Made by a program: the position numbers and the translations under genes | The notes under the pieces: generated by a model | Seen by the model: only the letters and a program-made list of their open reading frames with translations | Database searches by the model: none | Told to the model about the DNA's origin: nothing | Source: Pseudovirgaria hyperparasitica | Taxonomy: Eukaryota; Ascomycota; Dothideomycetes; Acrospermales; Acrospermaceae | Assembly (NCBI RefSeq): GCF_010093815.1 | Contig: NW_022985560.1 | Span: 617,501-681,500, forward strand | DNA: 64,000 bases | Reading direction: 5' to 3' | In this document: positions 21,340 through 32,429 of the stretch, piece after piece | Layout: every line of letters starts with the position of its first letter | How positions within the stretch are numbered: the stretch's first letter is position 1

Positions 21340-22706
21340 CTAGAAGTTGCTTCCAGCACTCATCGTAGCGCTATCGGCGCAGCTAACATCATGAACCGTA
21401 ATCGTCTTCCCTCCGACACTCGTGATCTTGACGGAGACACTGTCTGTGCCCGTACCCTCGTGGATCTCGAAGTAGTTGTAATCTTTGCGCGTGGTGTCTT
21501 TCCAGGTCTTCCCACCGTCAGTGCTGACATCGACCTTCTGTACCTGCACGTTTGAGTTTTCAACCTGGATGTTGAAGTAGTACTTGCTCGTGCCAGACTT
21601 GTTCTTGAGCGTGATGGGTGAGGTGATGCCACAGGGGACAATGGACCAGGAGACATCAATGACGCCCTTGCTCGGTTCGGCTAGCTCTGCAAAGGCCTCC
21701 CTGAATAGATCAAGGTGGTTTGTGCCACAGCCTGGGCATTGGTCGACAACCTAGATATAGTCAGACACAACTCATGGCTCAAGAGATCGTGATGAGGAAA
21801 ATTACCATCGCAGTTATCTTTTTACCAGAGGGACCTGTGACTTCCATACAAGCGCCGCAAGCGCCGGCGTTATCCCAATTGGAGTCAGAGAGCGCGGTGC
21901 CGAAAATGCCAGATGGTATCTTGTAGCCTGGACTGAAATTCAGTTCTTGATCCAGCCTAGTTATACAGTGTGTCTCTATTCAAAGATCTACAGGCTAAAA
22001 ATCTTGACTTACCAGTAAAAGAACACATCCCGCCATCTACGTTCCCGTCATAGAAAGTCGCCTGACCCGACTTGCTGGCGTAGCCGGTAGTATCCTCATG
22101 TGTCTGACTCGCAGCAGGTAATGTAGACGAAGTCTTCGTGCCTTCAACCTGGGAAACTAATACGAATGAAGGGGATTCTACCACAGATGATGGCGTTGGA
22201 GTGGGTGCAGGGACGACTGGGCTCGACGGGCCATAAGGGATGTCCTGAGTAACCTTGGTAGTAGGGGCAACTTCGGGGGCTGCATCGCTCTGCAACGAAA
22301 CAATTGAATGCATGTCCATACTCGACATCGCGATAGAGCTTGGATAGATAGTGACCGTAGTGGGTTCGAGGATCTCGGTCTCCCAGACAGTTGAAAGACT
22401 GCATTCTGTTTCCGCGACCGAGGGTTCAGTGGGGCTAGTATATACCGTAATCGTCGTTGGCTCAAGCGTAGTAGTGATCGTCACAGGCGAAAGTTCGCAG
22501 AATGACTCTGAAGTCGTGATGGCAAAGACATCGGTGGCTGGCATCAAGTCGCTTGAAGGGGTCTCCATGGTAGTAACCTCTGAGGCAATAGGCTCAACAG
22601 CAGTGACAGTGACATATTCGGTAACAGGCGCACAAAAGTCCTGAGCCATAGACGCAGCAGCACCAAAGGCCACGGCGGCGAAGCAAGAACGAACCGAGGG
22701 CCTCAT
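21340..22706 (-). CDS. Secreted expansin-like protein with Ser/Thr-rich N-terminal extension
   Basis: Predicted 408 aa from three exons: 22706-22013, 21927-21806 and 21750-21340, introns 85 and 55 nt. A signal peptide covers residues 1-20 (AAVAFGAAASMAQ). A Thr/Ser/Pro-rich, probably O-glycosylated region runs to about 215. The six-stranded double-psi barrel D1 starts at GQATFYDG (about 217), with GACGAC (253-258), VVDQCPGCG (273-281) and HLDLF (284-288). HLDL corresponds to the HFDL motif of expansins, and the Asp needed for wall loosening in EXLX-type proteins (Asp275 or Asp286) is present. A C-terminal D2 beta domain follows (YYFNIQVENSNVQVQKVDVS, KDYNYFEI), close in layout to Bacillus EXLX1. 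It loosens cellulose-containing walls without hydrolysis in relatives. It has both domains, unlike the D1-only loosenins. Confidence 0.88.
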
Positions 22707-24305
22707 GATGACTGTCGTTGAAGAAAGGAGTGTTGGTAATGCAATGAATGACGGCCTGCCAGGGCGAGCAGAATCAGAAAGTAACGAGTGTAGAAGTAAA
22801 GAACGGAATGGCAAGAAGCACGAAAGGAAGGAAAGATGAGGTTGTGGTGAGAAAGATGAAGGTTGCGGCAATACTGTTGATAGGGAAATGAAACTTGAGT
22901 GGGGCACATTCTGCAAGCAAATGGATGTCATTTGTAGACTGGGGGCGGGACCCTCCCATAACTTAGTTATTTCTAACTTACAACACATGTACTACAGCAC
23001 TACTTTCATCTGGACTAGGGATACCAAGGACAAGGTTCGAAATAAATTGCTTGCAAGGCAATGCTGGTCAAGCGAGATGGAAAGGATCGGATACGTGGTT
23101 TGATTTTCCAGTCACCTTGGATGGATCGTGAGTGCTGCCAGCACGACATGATTTGTATCCATCTTTGTGCTGCCGGATGATAGTTGTGAAATCTTTTCGA
23201 TCTTATTTGAGGAATGGTCTGATATCCATGGTCTCAGGAAAGGTCTCCGAAAGTGACCTCCGGGTAGAGTCGCAACGACCAAACCGACGACGAAGTGAGA
23301 TTATGAAACATGTGGCGTAGGCTCACCCCTGTTCGCAGCCGAAAAACTCCATCAGACCTTCTTTCATGACCTTGCCATCCGTCGGCCGGTCGATTTGGAG
23401 ACTTCGACAGACACGTTTGCGCCGCGGTCGTTCTTATGACGAAATTTTAGGTGTTGTCGCGTGGTCTCGATCCATCTAACGTAATCTGTCAACACAAAAG
23501 CGCCCACAGAGGCATCCGGTTTTCAGATTCCAGGATTAGATCTTGCGACAGGGACCAGAATGAGCGCTACAATTCGGTGGTTTATTATCTCCTGATTAGC
23601 TTGCTCTAGCATAGACATTTCCAACACCTTTGAACACGCCAGACATTCCTCAATGCCTGCCTGTACAAGTGTCTGATGTAGAGGCTCTGTAAGTCCGTGG
23701 TTATGTTGACTCAGTGCCTGATATAACATATTATGTAACCTGTGTACCTTTTTCCAAAGGTCTATTCCAGATTTGGTCGCTCTGTAAGGCAAAGCGTTTG
23801 CTTCCAGAAAGAACTTACCATACATGTCAAGGCCGTTCTCATGATGCCCTTGCGATGCAATGATTTGATAGCATTAGCAGTAAAGACGTTGAGGTTCAAG
23901 TGAGTAATACTCATACTCAAATCTTAAGATTATCTTGCTCGTGACGAACTTGTGGGGGCTAATGGCGGTGTCACGAATATGCGTCCTTATGGGGTTGAAA
24001 TACAATAGACCTGCGTGATGCATATACAAAGGAACAGAAGTCTCATTCAACAGCGGTGCACGATGTTGTAGACGAGACACAACCGAGTGGCCAGCAGTAG
24101 GTAGCCTCGGACTGAGGTCGGGAGCACGGGCCACATAGGATCTTCTCGTCCATTCTTCGTACCTCAACTTTTTTCCATCACTTAAGCGTCTGCCCTTCAC
24201 AACACCACTTCTAACCTTTCTTCATTCGTCATTCACTTGGAGTCCTGGAGCACTGTCTGGGTCATATTCCATCTCTCCATCATCTGAAAGCACCTCACAA
24301 GCATC
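22707..24305. other. Intergenic region
   Basis: About 1.6 kb holding the divergent promoters of the expansin-like gene and HSP60. A minus-strand frame with an ATG at 23825 and a stop at 23523 (100 aa, start MYGKFFLEANALPYR) has protein-like composition but no domain I know; I rate it at about 0.25 as a gene. No perfect heat-shock element array was identified upstream of HSP60. Confidence 0.45.
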
Positions 24306-26165
24306 ATGCAGCGCATACTCTCATCCCGAACGCGGTCTTCCGCCATTAACTCGAGCTCCAAGCTTCGATCCTCCGCGTTCAACTTACAGCAGCAACGATT
24401 TGCACACAAGGTACGTGGCACAACATCAACATCGAATCCAACAAAGGCTGAAATCTCTCAGGAGCTCAAATTCGGTGTAGAGGGACGCGCATCTCTACTG
24501 AGAGGTGTCGACACCCTCGCCAGAGCTGTCGCTACCACATTGGGTCCCAAGGGCCGAAATGTTTTGATAGAGTCCAGCTACGGATCCCCCAAGATTACGA
24601 AGGGTGAGTGATGATGGATCTTGCGAGAAGAAGATATCAACTGACATTTTTTAGATGGTGTAACTGTTGCCAAGGCTATCACGCTCGAGGACAAGTTCGA
24701 GAACCTTGGAGCTAGACTTCTACAAGATGTCGCCTCCAAAACCAATGAAGTTGCCGGTGACGGTACTACCACCGCAACAGTCCTTGCCCGTGCCATATTC
24801 TCAGAGACAGTGAAGAACGTGGCCGCCGGCTGCAACCCAATGGACCTTCGTCGTGGTACCCAAGCTGCAGTCGAGGCTGTGGTTGAGTATCTCCAAGCAC
24901 ACAAGAGGGATATCACAACCAGCGAGGAAATCTCGCAGGTCGCCACTATTTCGGCCAATGGTGATACACATATTGGAAAGCTGCTTTCCAACGCCATGGA
25001 AAAGGTTGGCAAGGAAGGTGTCATCACCGTCAAGGAGGGCAAGACCATTGAAGACGAGCTCGAGGTTACTGAGGGTATGAAATTTGACCGGGGATTCATT
25101 TCCCCATATTTCATCACGGATACCAAGGCGCAAAAAGTCGAATTCGAGAAACCACTAATCCTTCTGTCTGAGAAGAAGATTTCCGCTGTCCAGGATATTG
25201 TACCCGCTCTCGAGGCATCTCAGCAGATGCGCCGTCCTCTTGTCATCATTGCCGAGGACATCGATGGTGAGGCTCTAGCTGTCTGTATTCTTAACAAGCT
25301 CCGTGGACAACTCCAAGTAGCTGCTGTGAAGGCTCCCGGGTTTGGTGACAACCGCAAGTCCATTCTAGGCGATCTGGCTGTTCTCACCAACGGTACCGTC
25401 TTCACTGATGAACTTGACATTAAGCTCGAGAAGGCTACTCCCGACATGCTCGGATCCACTGGTTCCATCACCATCACAAAGGAGGACACTGTAATTCTGA
25501 ATGGCGAGGGCACCAAGGATGCTGTCACCCAGCGTTGCGAACAGATTCGGGGTGTCATCAATGACCCGACTACTTCAGATTACGAGAAAGAGAAGCTTCA
25601 GGAGCGTCTCGCCAAGCTCTCTGGTGGCGTCGCTGTCATCAAGGTTGGCGGTGCTTCCGAAGTTGAGGTCGGCGAGAAGAAGGACCGCATTGTGGACGCT
25701 CTCAACGCTACTAGAGCAGCTGTCGAGGAGGGCATCCTTCCCGGTGGCGGTACTGGTCTTCTCAAGGCTGCTGCAAACGCACTTAACGACATCAAGCCCG
25801 CCAACTTCGATCAACAACTTGGAATCACCATTGTTAAGAACGCAATCACTCGTCCAGCACGGACTATCGTTGAGAACGCTGGCCAGGAAGGTAGCGTCAT
25901 TGTTGGCAAGCTCATGGATGAATTTGGCAAGGACTTTAACAAAGGCTACGACAGCTCTAAGGGCGAATATGTCGACATGATTTCGGCTGGTATCCTTGAC
26001 CCATTCAAGGTCGTACGTACAGCACTGAGAGATGCTAGTGGTGTCGCCTCTCTACTTGGAACGACCGAAGTTGCCATAGTCGAAGCACCTGAAGAGAAGG
26101 GACCTCCGCCAGGTATGGGTGGTGGCATGGGCGGCATGGGTGGTATGGGCGGTATGGGATTCTAA
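24306..26165 (+). CDS. HSP60: Mitochondrial chaperonin Hsp60
   Basis: Predicted 602 aa from exons 24306-24603 and 24655-26165; the 51-nt intron restores [12 protein letters not shown]. Residues 1-37 are rich in Arg, Ser and Gln with few acids, a typical matrix presequence. The chaperonin body begins at [21 protein letters not shown]. Nucleotide-binding motifs are intact: [15 protein letters not shown] and the C-terminal LPGGGTGLL region. The flexible tail is the usual Gly-Gly-Met repeat ending in GMGF. Fourteen-subunit rings of Hsp60 fold imported proteins in the mitochondrial matrix with Hsp10. It is the clearest housekeeping gene in the window. Confidence 0.98.
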
Positions 26166-26903
26166 AACGTGGAACCTTGAACCGCGTCTACTCGATTTCT
26201 TGTATACCCATTTCTCGTCCCAACGCCCTTGGCTGATGTATATGATTAACCCCCCACTCCTCACTCCTCTTCAAATGTTGTCTTCATACCTTTGACTTCA
26301 TATTTGCATTATTGAGCGGAATTCTGACATGTACCAACTCCCCTGTATACTACTACCGTGGATGGAGGAAAGGAAAAAGTAATTTATTGTCTAGACAGTA
26401 TCAAAAAACTGCAATCGAATCGGCAATTCATCTCTACTGCTGGAGACAGGATGCGATGGAAGTCGTCGCGCGCAACTCCATGTCGAGCACGTGAGCGAAG
26501 CGCATACATTTTTAATCGCAGGGGGGCCGCGTTGCGGTGGAATGGTTGCTTTAGCACCGAGAAGCCCCTCCAGCGACCCCAAAACATCCCGCAGTTGCTG
26601 CCCCTAACAAGGCTCCAAGGTTGCCCCTCCATTCAAATTTACATCTAACAAACGGAGCAAACTACCTACAACTCACCGCCCTCATACCTATATTTTCACC
26701 CCATCTGAATCAACTCGCTCTACGATTGGCGACTGGAGCCCAAGTATCTGTATGTCGCTGCCTGTTTGGCGCCCAATAGCGCCGCCCATACAGTCGTTCA
26801 CTGCCTTGGATGACGACGCTGACAGAATGTACTTATAGCGCTGCCTGCGGACCCCTAATTCCAACCGTTCTTCATCTCAAAAGTTCTACTGTAGTTGATC
26901 GCG
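26166..26903. other. Intergenic region
   Basis: About 740 bp between the HSP60 stop and the cofilin start. I see no gene. The last part should be the cofilin promoter. Confidence 0.45.
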
Positions 26904-27552
26904 ATGGTAAGCCTTCCTCTATTCTTCCTTAGTAGAACACAGCCAGTGACTGACGCCCGTATCTAGGCTCAATCAGGGTATGTCTCTTTATACAACACAG
27001 CATAGCGGTAGCCCCTCGGTGCAGACACGGACTGATTGCACGCCTATAGAATCAAAGTTGCCGCTGAGTGCGTTACCGCCTATGAAGAGCTGAAGAGCAA
27101 GAAGGCGTTCAGATTCATCTTGTTCAAGATCAGCGACGATGGCAAGGAAATTGTTGTCGACGAGACGGGCAAAGAAGATGATTGGGATGTCTTCCGTGAG
27201 AAGTTAATCTCATCGAAGAGCAAAGATAAGCGTGGTAAAGAGGGAGTCGGTGCCAGATATGCCGTCTATGACTTTCACCACACAAGTGGCGAAGGTATTG
27301 TACAAGAAAAGCCTGGTCTTCTGAGCTGGATCCCTGACGACGCTGGCGTCTTTGTAAGTCTTCATCGAGAACTCATCCCTACCAGAACCAACCGCTGACG
27401 ACACCCTTGAACAGGTCAAAATGACCTACGCTGGTTCTAAGGAGGCGCTCAAGATGGCACTCCCAGGCCTTGCTGCGGACATCCAAGCCAGCGCAACCGA
27501 GGATTTGGAGTATGAAGGCAGCGTACGCCCAAAGGTATTCAAGAGACTATAG
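26904..27552 (+). CDS. COF1: Cofilin (ADF/cofilin actin-severing protein)
   Basis: Predicted 151 aa from four exons: 26904-26906, 26967-26977, 27050-27353 and 27415-27552. The first exon is just the ATG and the second 11 nt; joined they read MAQSG, then IKVAAECVTAYEELKSKK as in other cofilins (Ser4 is the conserved phosphorylatable or actin-contact serine region). Core blocks: FRFILFKISDDGKEIVV, ARYAVYDFHH, LLSWIPDDAGV, and the actin-binding helix VKMTYAGSKEALKMAL. ADF/cofilins bind and sever ADP-actin filaments in the cytosol. The tail (EYEGSVRPKVFKRL) is a little longer than in yeast. A short insert at about 75-85 (SKDKRGKEGV) is lysine-rich. The gene converges on GET5. Confidence 0.93.
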
Positions 27553-27826
27553 GCCTCCCTCGGGCGACGAGAAATAGCCACCAGTGCGTATGCACAGCTC
27601 AATCGCAACACAGAAGAATGAATTGCACAACGAGGTCACGCCATAAACCTTGGCGGGCCCATATGAGAGACGACCGCCTTCGTCTTTGGTGTACTTCAGT
27701 CTGATGGGCTCAATATTCCACTGACTTGTTGGACGCGCGGAGAACTCAGATCTAAACGCTCCAATTGATACATTTCCCTACATAGTTGCAATAGTGACTT
27801 TCAAATGTGCACTGTGCCCTATGAGA

Positions 27827-28583
27827 TTACGCCGATGCCTTTTCCCACGCAACTCTAAACAGCCCTGCTAGTCGCTCCCCCTCCTTCTCATCTCGTATCC
27901 GCTGTATCAACCATCCTTTAAGGTCTCCCCAGAACTTTTCCGTATGCATGACACCCTCCCCGCTCAGGCCTTGCGCCACTGGCGCCTCGTCTGGACTTCT
28001 TACGGCTGGTGTGACATCCGTCTTCGCATCTACGGGTAAAGTCACAGGGGGACTGACCACTCTGTCTGGCATTGGCTGTGCCGTTGCACCCGCCATGAGC
28101 ATGATCTTGAACTCCACGTCTTTCGCATCTTCTCCCTCCTTGAGCCCGAATATCTCTGCAACGGTCTTGCTCCCTGTGGTCTCAGGCTTCATGCCGTTGA
28201 GCAACTTGAACTTATCCACCGGGTAGCCTGTATGCGCAGCGTAGGCGGCTTTGAGGTCGTAGATTGACGTGGTGAGGGGTTGGGCGGGAAGGGAGAGCTC
28301 AGCGCCATCTTTGCGGGGCTTGAGTGTTATCGTGATGGTCGAGGATGATGAGGAATCGGGAGAAGAGGTGGTGCGCTTCCGTTTCTGAGGCGTTGTCGGA
28401 TGTTTTGGAAGCATATACTGTAGCTGTACGTGCATCAGTATGTGGGAGTCAAGGAAGGATACTGTAAACGTATGATTAGGAAGTACATACACTGGGAGAT
28501 GGCGCGGAGAGGACCTTGGGCCCAGTAACTGGTAGCCTGGCCAGATCGTCAATGAACGACTTTGCGAATGCTTCTTCAGACAT
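27827..28583 (-). CDS. GET5: Get5/Mdy2-like ubiquitin-like protein of the GET tail-anchor pathway
   Basis: Predicted 229 aa from exons 28583-28491 and 28423-27827. A tandem acceptor six bases on (exon from 28417) would remove two residues. The N-terminus, MSEEAFAKSFI onward, matches the short helix of yeast Get5/Mdy2 that docks on Get4. A ubiquitin-like domain follows at roughly 60-135 (ITITLKPRKDGAELSL ... FKLLNGMKPETTGSKTVAEI). The C-terminal helical piece, FWGDLKGWLIQRIRDEKEGERLAGLF, here cited in part, corresponds to the Get5 dimerisation domain. With Get4 and Sgt2 it would hand tail-anchored membrane proteins to Get3 in the cytosol. The identification rests on domain order and length rather than on strong local identity. 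Confidence 0.82.
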
Positions 28584-28830
28584 TTTTTCTTGAGTTTAAC
28601 GGGGAATAGAGAGGTCTCTGTTGCGCGCTCTAGACTTCGCGATGACGATTTGGTGTTGAAGGGTTCCAGGGAAGCGGGAAACACGGCGCTAGTCCCACCT
28701 CGAAAGGCGGTCGAGCCACTAGCTCCCCGCTGGGATTTTTTCTAGCAAAAAGTTTCGAGCGTCGGTAGAATTGCTTATATATTCAGGTTAAACATTGCTC
28801 TCACTTCATACACCACACCACACCGCAGTC
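28584..28830. promoter_or_regulatory. Short bidirectional promoter region, GET5/NOP2
   Basis: 247 bp between two divergent start codons. It probably drives both GET5 and NOP2. No TATA box of the TATAAA type was seen. Confidence 0.5.
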
Positions 28831-31269
28831 ATGGGTCCCGGTCGTCGTATGAAGAAGCAAGGTCCGCCAGGCCCACTTGACGAATCACTTGTCACTCGCA
28901 AGCGGAAAGACGCACCTGCCGCGGCTCCTACCAAAAATGGCAAAAAACGAAGGACTTCTGGGGAGAAACCCAAGTACGAAATGTCGGGCGCATTGGATGA
29001 AAACTACAAACCGGTGAAACCTCAAAAGACTAATGGTGTGAAGAGCGCTGCGCCTGCGCTTAAGCCTGCTACAAATGGTGCTAAGAAGCAGAAGAAAGAG
29101 AAGAAGCAAAGTCCTCCTCCGCCACCACCTCCGCCTGCAGAGAGCGACAGCGAGGAGGAAGACGAAGATAGTAGCGATGATGCTGCGAGCAATTCGGATG
29201 CTATGGAAGGCCAGCTCAAGAAGACTAATGGGCTCGATGCTCTTGGCAGTGATGATGAAGAGCTCGACGGAGAAGATGAGTACGTTGGGTCGGATGATGA
29301 CAGTGTCATGGACTCAGATGATGATGCTGGTGCTCGAAAAGAGCGCATGTGGTCCGAGGATGAAGATGAGGAAGCGCTGGCGGAGAAGCTCACAGCTGCG
29401 AACATCGAGGGTCTATCAAGAAAGATGGACATGGATAAAGCACGGGAAGACGCAGAGGCACAAGCAGAACTTGAGGAGATGGGCATGACCACGAATATCG
29501 CCAACGAAGACCGACCGAAGATCCTCGATGACGTTGACGAAGAAGGTGTCGCCAGAGCGAACCTGTTGACCCCTGATCTGCAAATGCTGCGATCGAGAAT
29601 CACCGATAACGTTCGTGTGCTCGATGATTTCAAGAATCTGGCTGAGAATGGCCGCTCACGAACGGAGTATACCGAGCAACTGCTCAGGGATATTTGCACA
29701 TACTATGGTTACTCTGCATTCCTCGCCGAAAAGCTTTTCTCCCTTTTCTCTCCAAAGGAGGCATTTGCGTTCTTTGAAGCCAACGAAACTCCGCGCCCAG
29801 TCGTCATCCGCACAAACACTCTCCGCACTCATCGTCGCGAACTCGCGCAATCTCTCATCAACCGCGGTGTGCAACTCGAGCCCGTAGGCAAATGGTCGAA
29901 AGTAGGTCTTCAAATTTTCGAAACCCAAGTACCCCTGGGTGCGACGCCCGAGTATCTCGCCGGCCAGTACATAATCCAAGCCGCATCCTCCTTCTTGCCT
30001 GTCATGGCTCTCGCCCCTCAGGAAGATGAGCGCATTCTGGATATGGCATCTGCCCCTGGCGGCAAAACCACTCACATCGCCGCTCTCATGAAGAACACTG
30101 GGTGCATTTTTGCGAATGACGCAAATAAGAGTCGTGCTAAGGGTTTGATCGGTAACGTGCACCGCATGGGCGTGCGAAATACCATTATCTGCAACTACAA
30201 CGCTCTTGAGTTCCCACGCGTCATCGGCGGTTTCGATCGCGTACTCCTTGACGCGCCCTGTTCCGGCACAGGCGTCATTGCGAAAGACCCGTCCGTCAAA
30301 ACCAACAAGACCGAGAAAGACTTCCTCAAACTCCCGCACCTGCAGAAACAGCTCCTCCTCGCCGCAATCGACAGTGTCGACCACATGTCTAAGACCGGCG
30401 GCTACATCGTGTATTCGACCTGCTCCGTGACGGTCGAAGAAAACGAACAAGTCGTGCAGTACGCACTCAACAAACGCCCCAACGTCAAACTCGTCCCCAC
30501 CGGTCTCGGCACCTTTGGCCGCCCAGGATTTACTTCGTATGCCGCGAAGAGGTTCCACCCGCACATGAAGGAGACGCGGCGCTACTACCCGCACGCGTAT
30601 AACGTGGACGGCTTCTTTGTTGCAAAATTCAGGAAAACGGGGCCGACACCTGCAGGCGCGGTGATGCCGAACGAGAGCAGTGCGATGAGTAAGGTGCAAG
30701 GCCAGGGTCATGAGGAGAGGGACGGGAACGAGATGGATGTTGATCGGGCGCCGATCGAGGACGACGAGGGAGAGAGCGAGGAGGAGGATGAGTTTGGTGG
30801 GTTTGACAGCGAGGAGGACAGGGTGTATATCGAGCGGGCGAAGATGAGCCGGCTGAGGCGGAAGGGCGTCAATGTTAAGGCCGTGGGCAAGGGCAAGGGC
30901 AAGGACAAGGGAAAGAAGGACGCGAACGGCGTTATACAGGATGAAAAGGCCCAGGAAACAGACGCGGAGAGTGCTTCCAAGGGGTTTTCCGAGGAGACTG
31001 TTCCAGACAGAAAACTCCCAAAGCAAAGTCACTCAAAAACGTCCCAGAAAGTAGCGACTGGAACCACTCATGAAGCGAAGCCAAAGGAGTCAGCAGACAG
31101 CAGCACGCTACAAGCAGGTGCAACCAAGCAATCCAAAAAAGAGAAGCATGCCAAAATGCCCAAGGAGACCATTCATGGCGACAACGAGAAGAAATCGCCC
31201 AAGGTCAAGAAAGAGAAAGCCAAGAAGGATAAGAAGGACAAGAAGGACAAGAAGGTTGCTGATATATGA
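28831..31269 (+). CDS. NOP2: 25S rRNA (cytosine-C5)-methyltransferase Nop2
   Basis: Single exon, 812 aa, starting at the ATG at 28831. The catalytic core of a NOL1/NOP2/Sun methyltransferase covers about residues 255-615. It has the SAM-binding DMASAPGGKTTH near 404, and LLDAPCSGTG near 471 and YSTCSV near 527 with the two cysteines used in catalysis and enzyme release. Ahead of it is a long acidic stretch with many Glu/Asp/Ser (about 105-190), and the last 200 residues are Lys-rich with KKDKKDKK-type repeats. Yeast Nop2 is nucleolar and methylates C2870 of 25S rRNA during 60S assembly; the tails fit nucleolar retention. Long frames antisense to this gene have no domain and are taken as shadows. 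Confidence 0.96.
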   Translation: MGPGRRMKKQGPPGPLDESLVTRKRKDAPAAAPTKNGKKRRTSGEKPKYEMSGALDENYKPVKPQKTNGVKSAAPALKPATNGAKKQKKEKKQSPPPPPPPPAESDSEEEDEDSSDDAASNSDAMEGQLKKTNGLDALGSDDEELDGEDEYVGSDDDSVMDSDDDAGARKERMWSEDEDEEALAEKLTAANIEGLSRKMDMDKAREDAEAQAELEEMGMTTNIANEDRPKILDDVDEEGVARANLLTPDLQMLRSRITDNVRVLDDFKNLAENGRSRTEYTEQLLRDICTYYGYSAFLAEKLFSLFSPKEAFAFFEANETPRPVVIRTNTLRTHRRELAQSLINRGVQLEPVGKWSKVGLQIFETQVPLGATPEYLAGQYIIQAASSFLPVMALAPQEDERILDMASAPGGKTTHIAALMKNTGCIFANDANKSRAKGLIGNVHRMGVRNTIICNYNALEFPRVIGGFDRVLLDAPCSGTGVIAKDPSVKTNKTEKDFLKLPHLQKQLLLAAIDSVDHMSKTGGYIVYSTCSVTVEENEQVVQYALNKRPNVKLVPTGLGTFGRPGFTSYAAKRFHPHMKETRRYYPHAYNVDGFFVAKFRKTGPTPAGAVMPNESSAMSKVQGQGHEERDGNEMDVDRAPIEDDEGESEEEDEFGGFDSEEDRVYIERAKMSRLRRKGVNVKAVGKGKGKDKGKKDANGVIQDEKAQETDAESASKGFSEETVPDRKLPKQSHSKTSQKVATGTTHEAKPKESADSSTLQAGATKQSKKEKHAKMPKETIHGDNEKKSPKVKKEKAKKDKKDKKDKKVADI

Positions 31270-32429
31270 GATGATTTGTCTAGTTAATGGTCCATTGTCT
31301 ACAGTCTGTAGTGTAGTCTGCTGTGTGTTCGCTGTTTGCTTGCAGTTTGTGCGTCACAAGGATATATACGGATATTAAAAAATTGCATAGGATGGCGTTT
31401 GACGTGTTGTTTCTGGTGTGTTCTTTTGTGTTTTCCTAAATGGTCTATTGGATGTATGTGCTTGCTGGTTTTCCGTGTGTGTATACAAGTGCGTAGTTAC
31501 ACAGACAGGCACCAGGCATCATTCACGAAGTAGTAGGAGCTCTTAGTCCTCATTATGTGTGGCAAGATGTGATGTTTACAAATTCTTGTTGATTGCATGT
31601 ACGGCGCTGGTGAGAATTAATACTAAGGGTGAAGCTGTCTGATGTCGGTGTACGTGGTGGATAGTATATGGAGTTGGTAGTTCTATCAAATGGCCTGAAG
31701 GTTGCCTGAAATGTTCCCGGACTATTGTCCTACCTTAGTACTGTAATTAATTAATCGATACTATTATCAAGATGTTAGAGTTATACCAACATCATCATCT
31801 AGCGTACGTATTCGCATCCTTCACTCGTGTCCCTCGTACCTCGCATTATCTAGCAATCCGCTGCATCTCCCCCGTCTTTCTCCGCATACATACATACACC
31901 ATCACCATTATTTGAAATCGAAGGAAGTTCCGAAGTCGTGGGCTTAAGATGGGTTGTTATTACTATATACTAGATGGAATACAGTTAGACGGGGTAAGGC
32001 GGAGAAGACAGGAGGACGGGGCCTAGCTACCTGGCTTAGATCCGGGTAGCGCCGTGTAGATCTTGGAATGGATGGGATCCATGCCGTGTGGCGTGATCGT
32101 CGTGATCGACATCTCCGACGTCCACGGCAGTTCATGGGAATTCATGAACGATGTTCATGATGCACGTGGTATTTCTTTGAGGTCTTTGCACACCTAAGTG
32201 GAGATGTGTGGTGTCGGAGCCTGTTCCGAAGATACGAGCAGACGACGGAGCACCAAAGTAGACACACAACAAGAGCCAAAGCCAGCGTATATCTGCACAG
32301 ACTTCAAGAACCTCGAACAACAACGACACGCCCATTATTATTCATTATCATTAACCCCACGCGTAGCATCATATGCGTTCATCGCCGATCCAGCGGCGGC
32401 AGTCATGGGGGGGGGGGGATCTATAGGTA
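31270..32429. other. Intergenic region of convergent genes
   Basis: About 1.16 kb between the stops of NOP2 and the SAT4-type gene. I see no gene. A run of 12 G lies at 32407-32418, just after the SAT4-type stop codon. Confidence 0.5.

Noticed and set aside
29656-31032. 458-codon open frame antisense to NOP2
   Set aside because: It has no recognisable domain and mirrors the GC-biased codons of NOP2, which avoid stops on the other strand.
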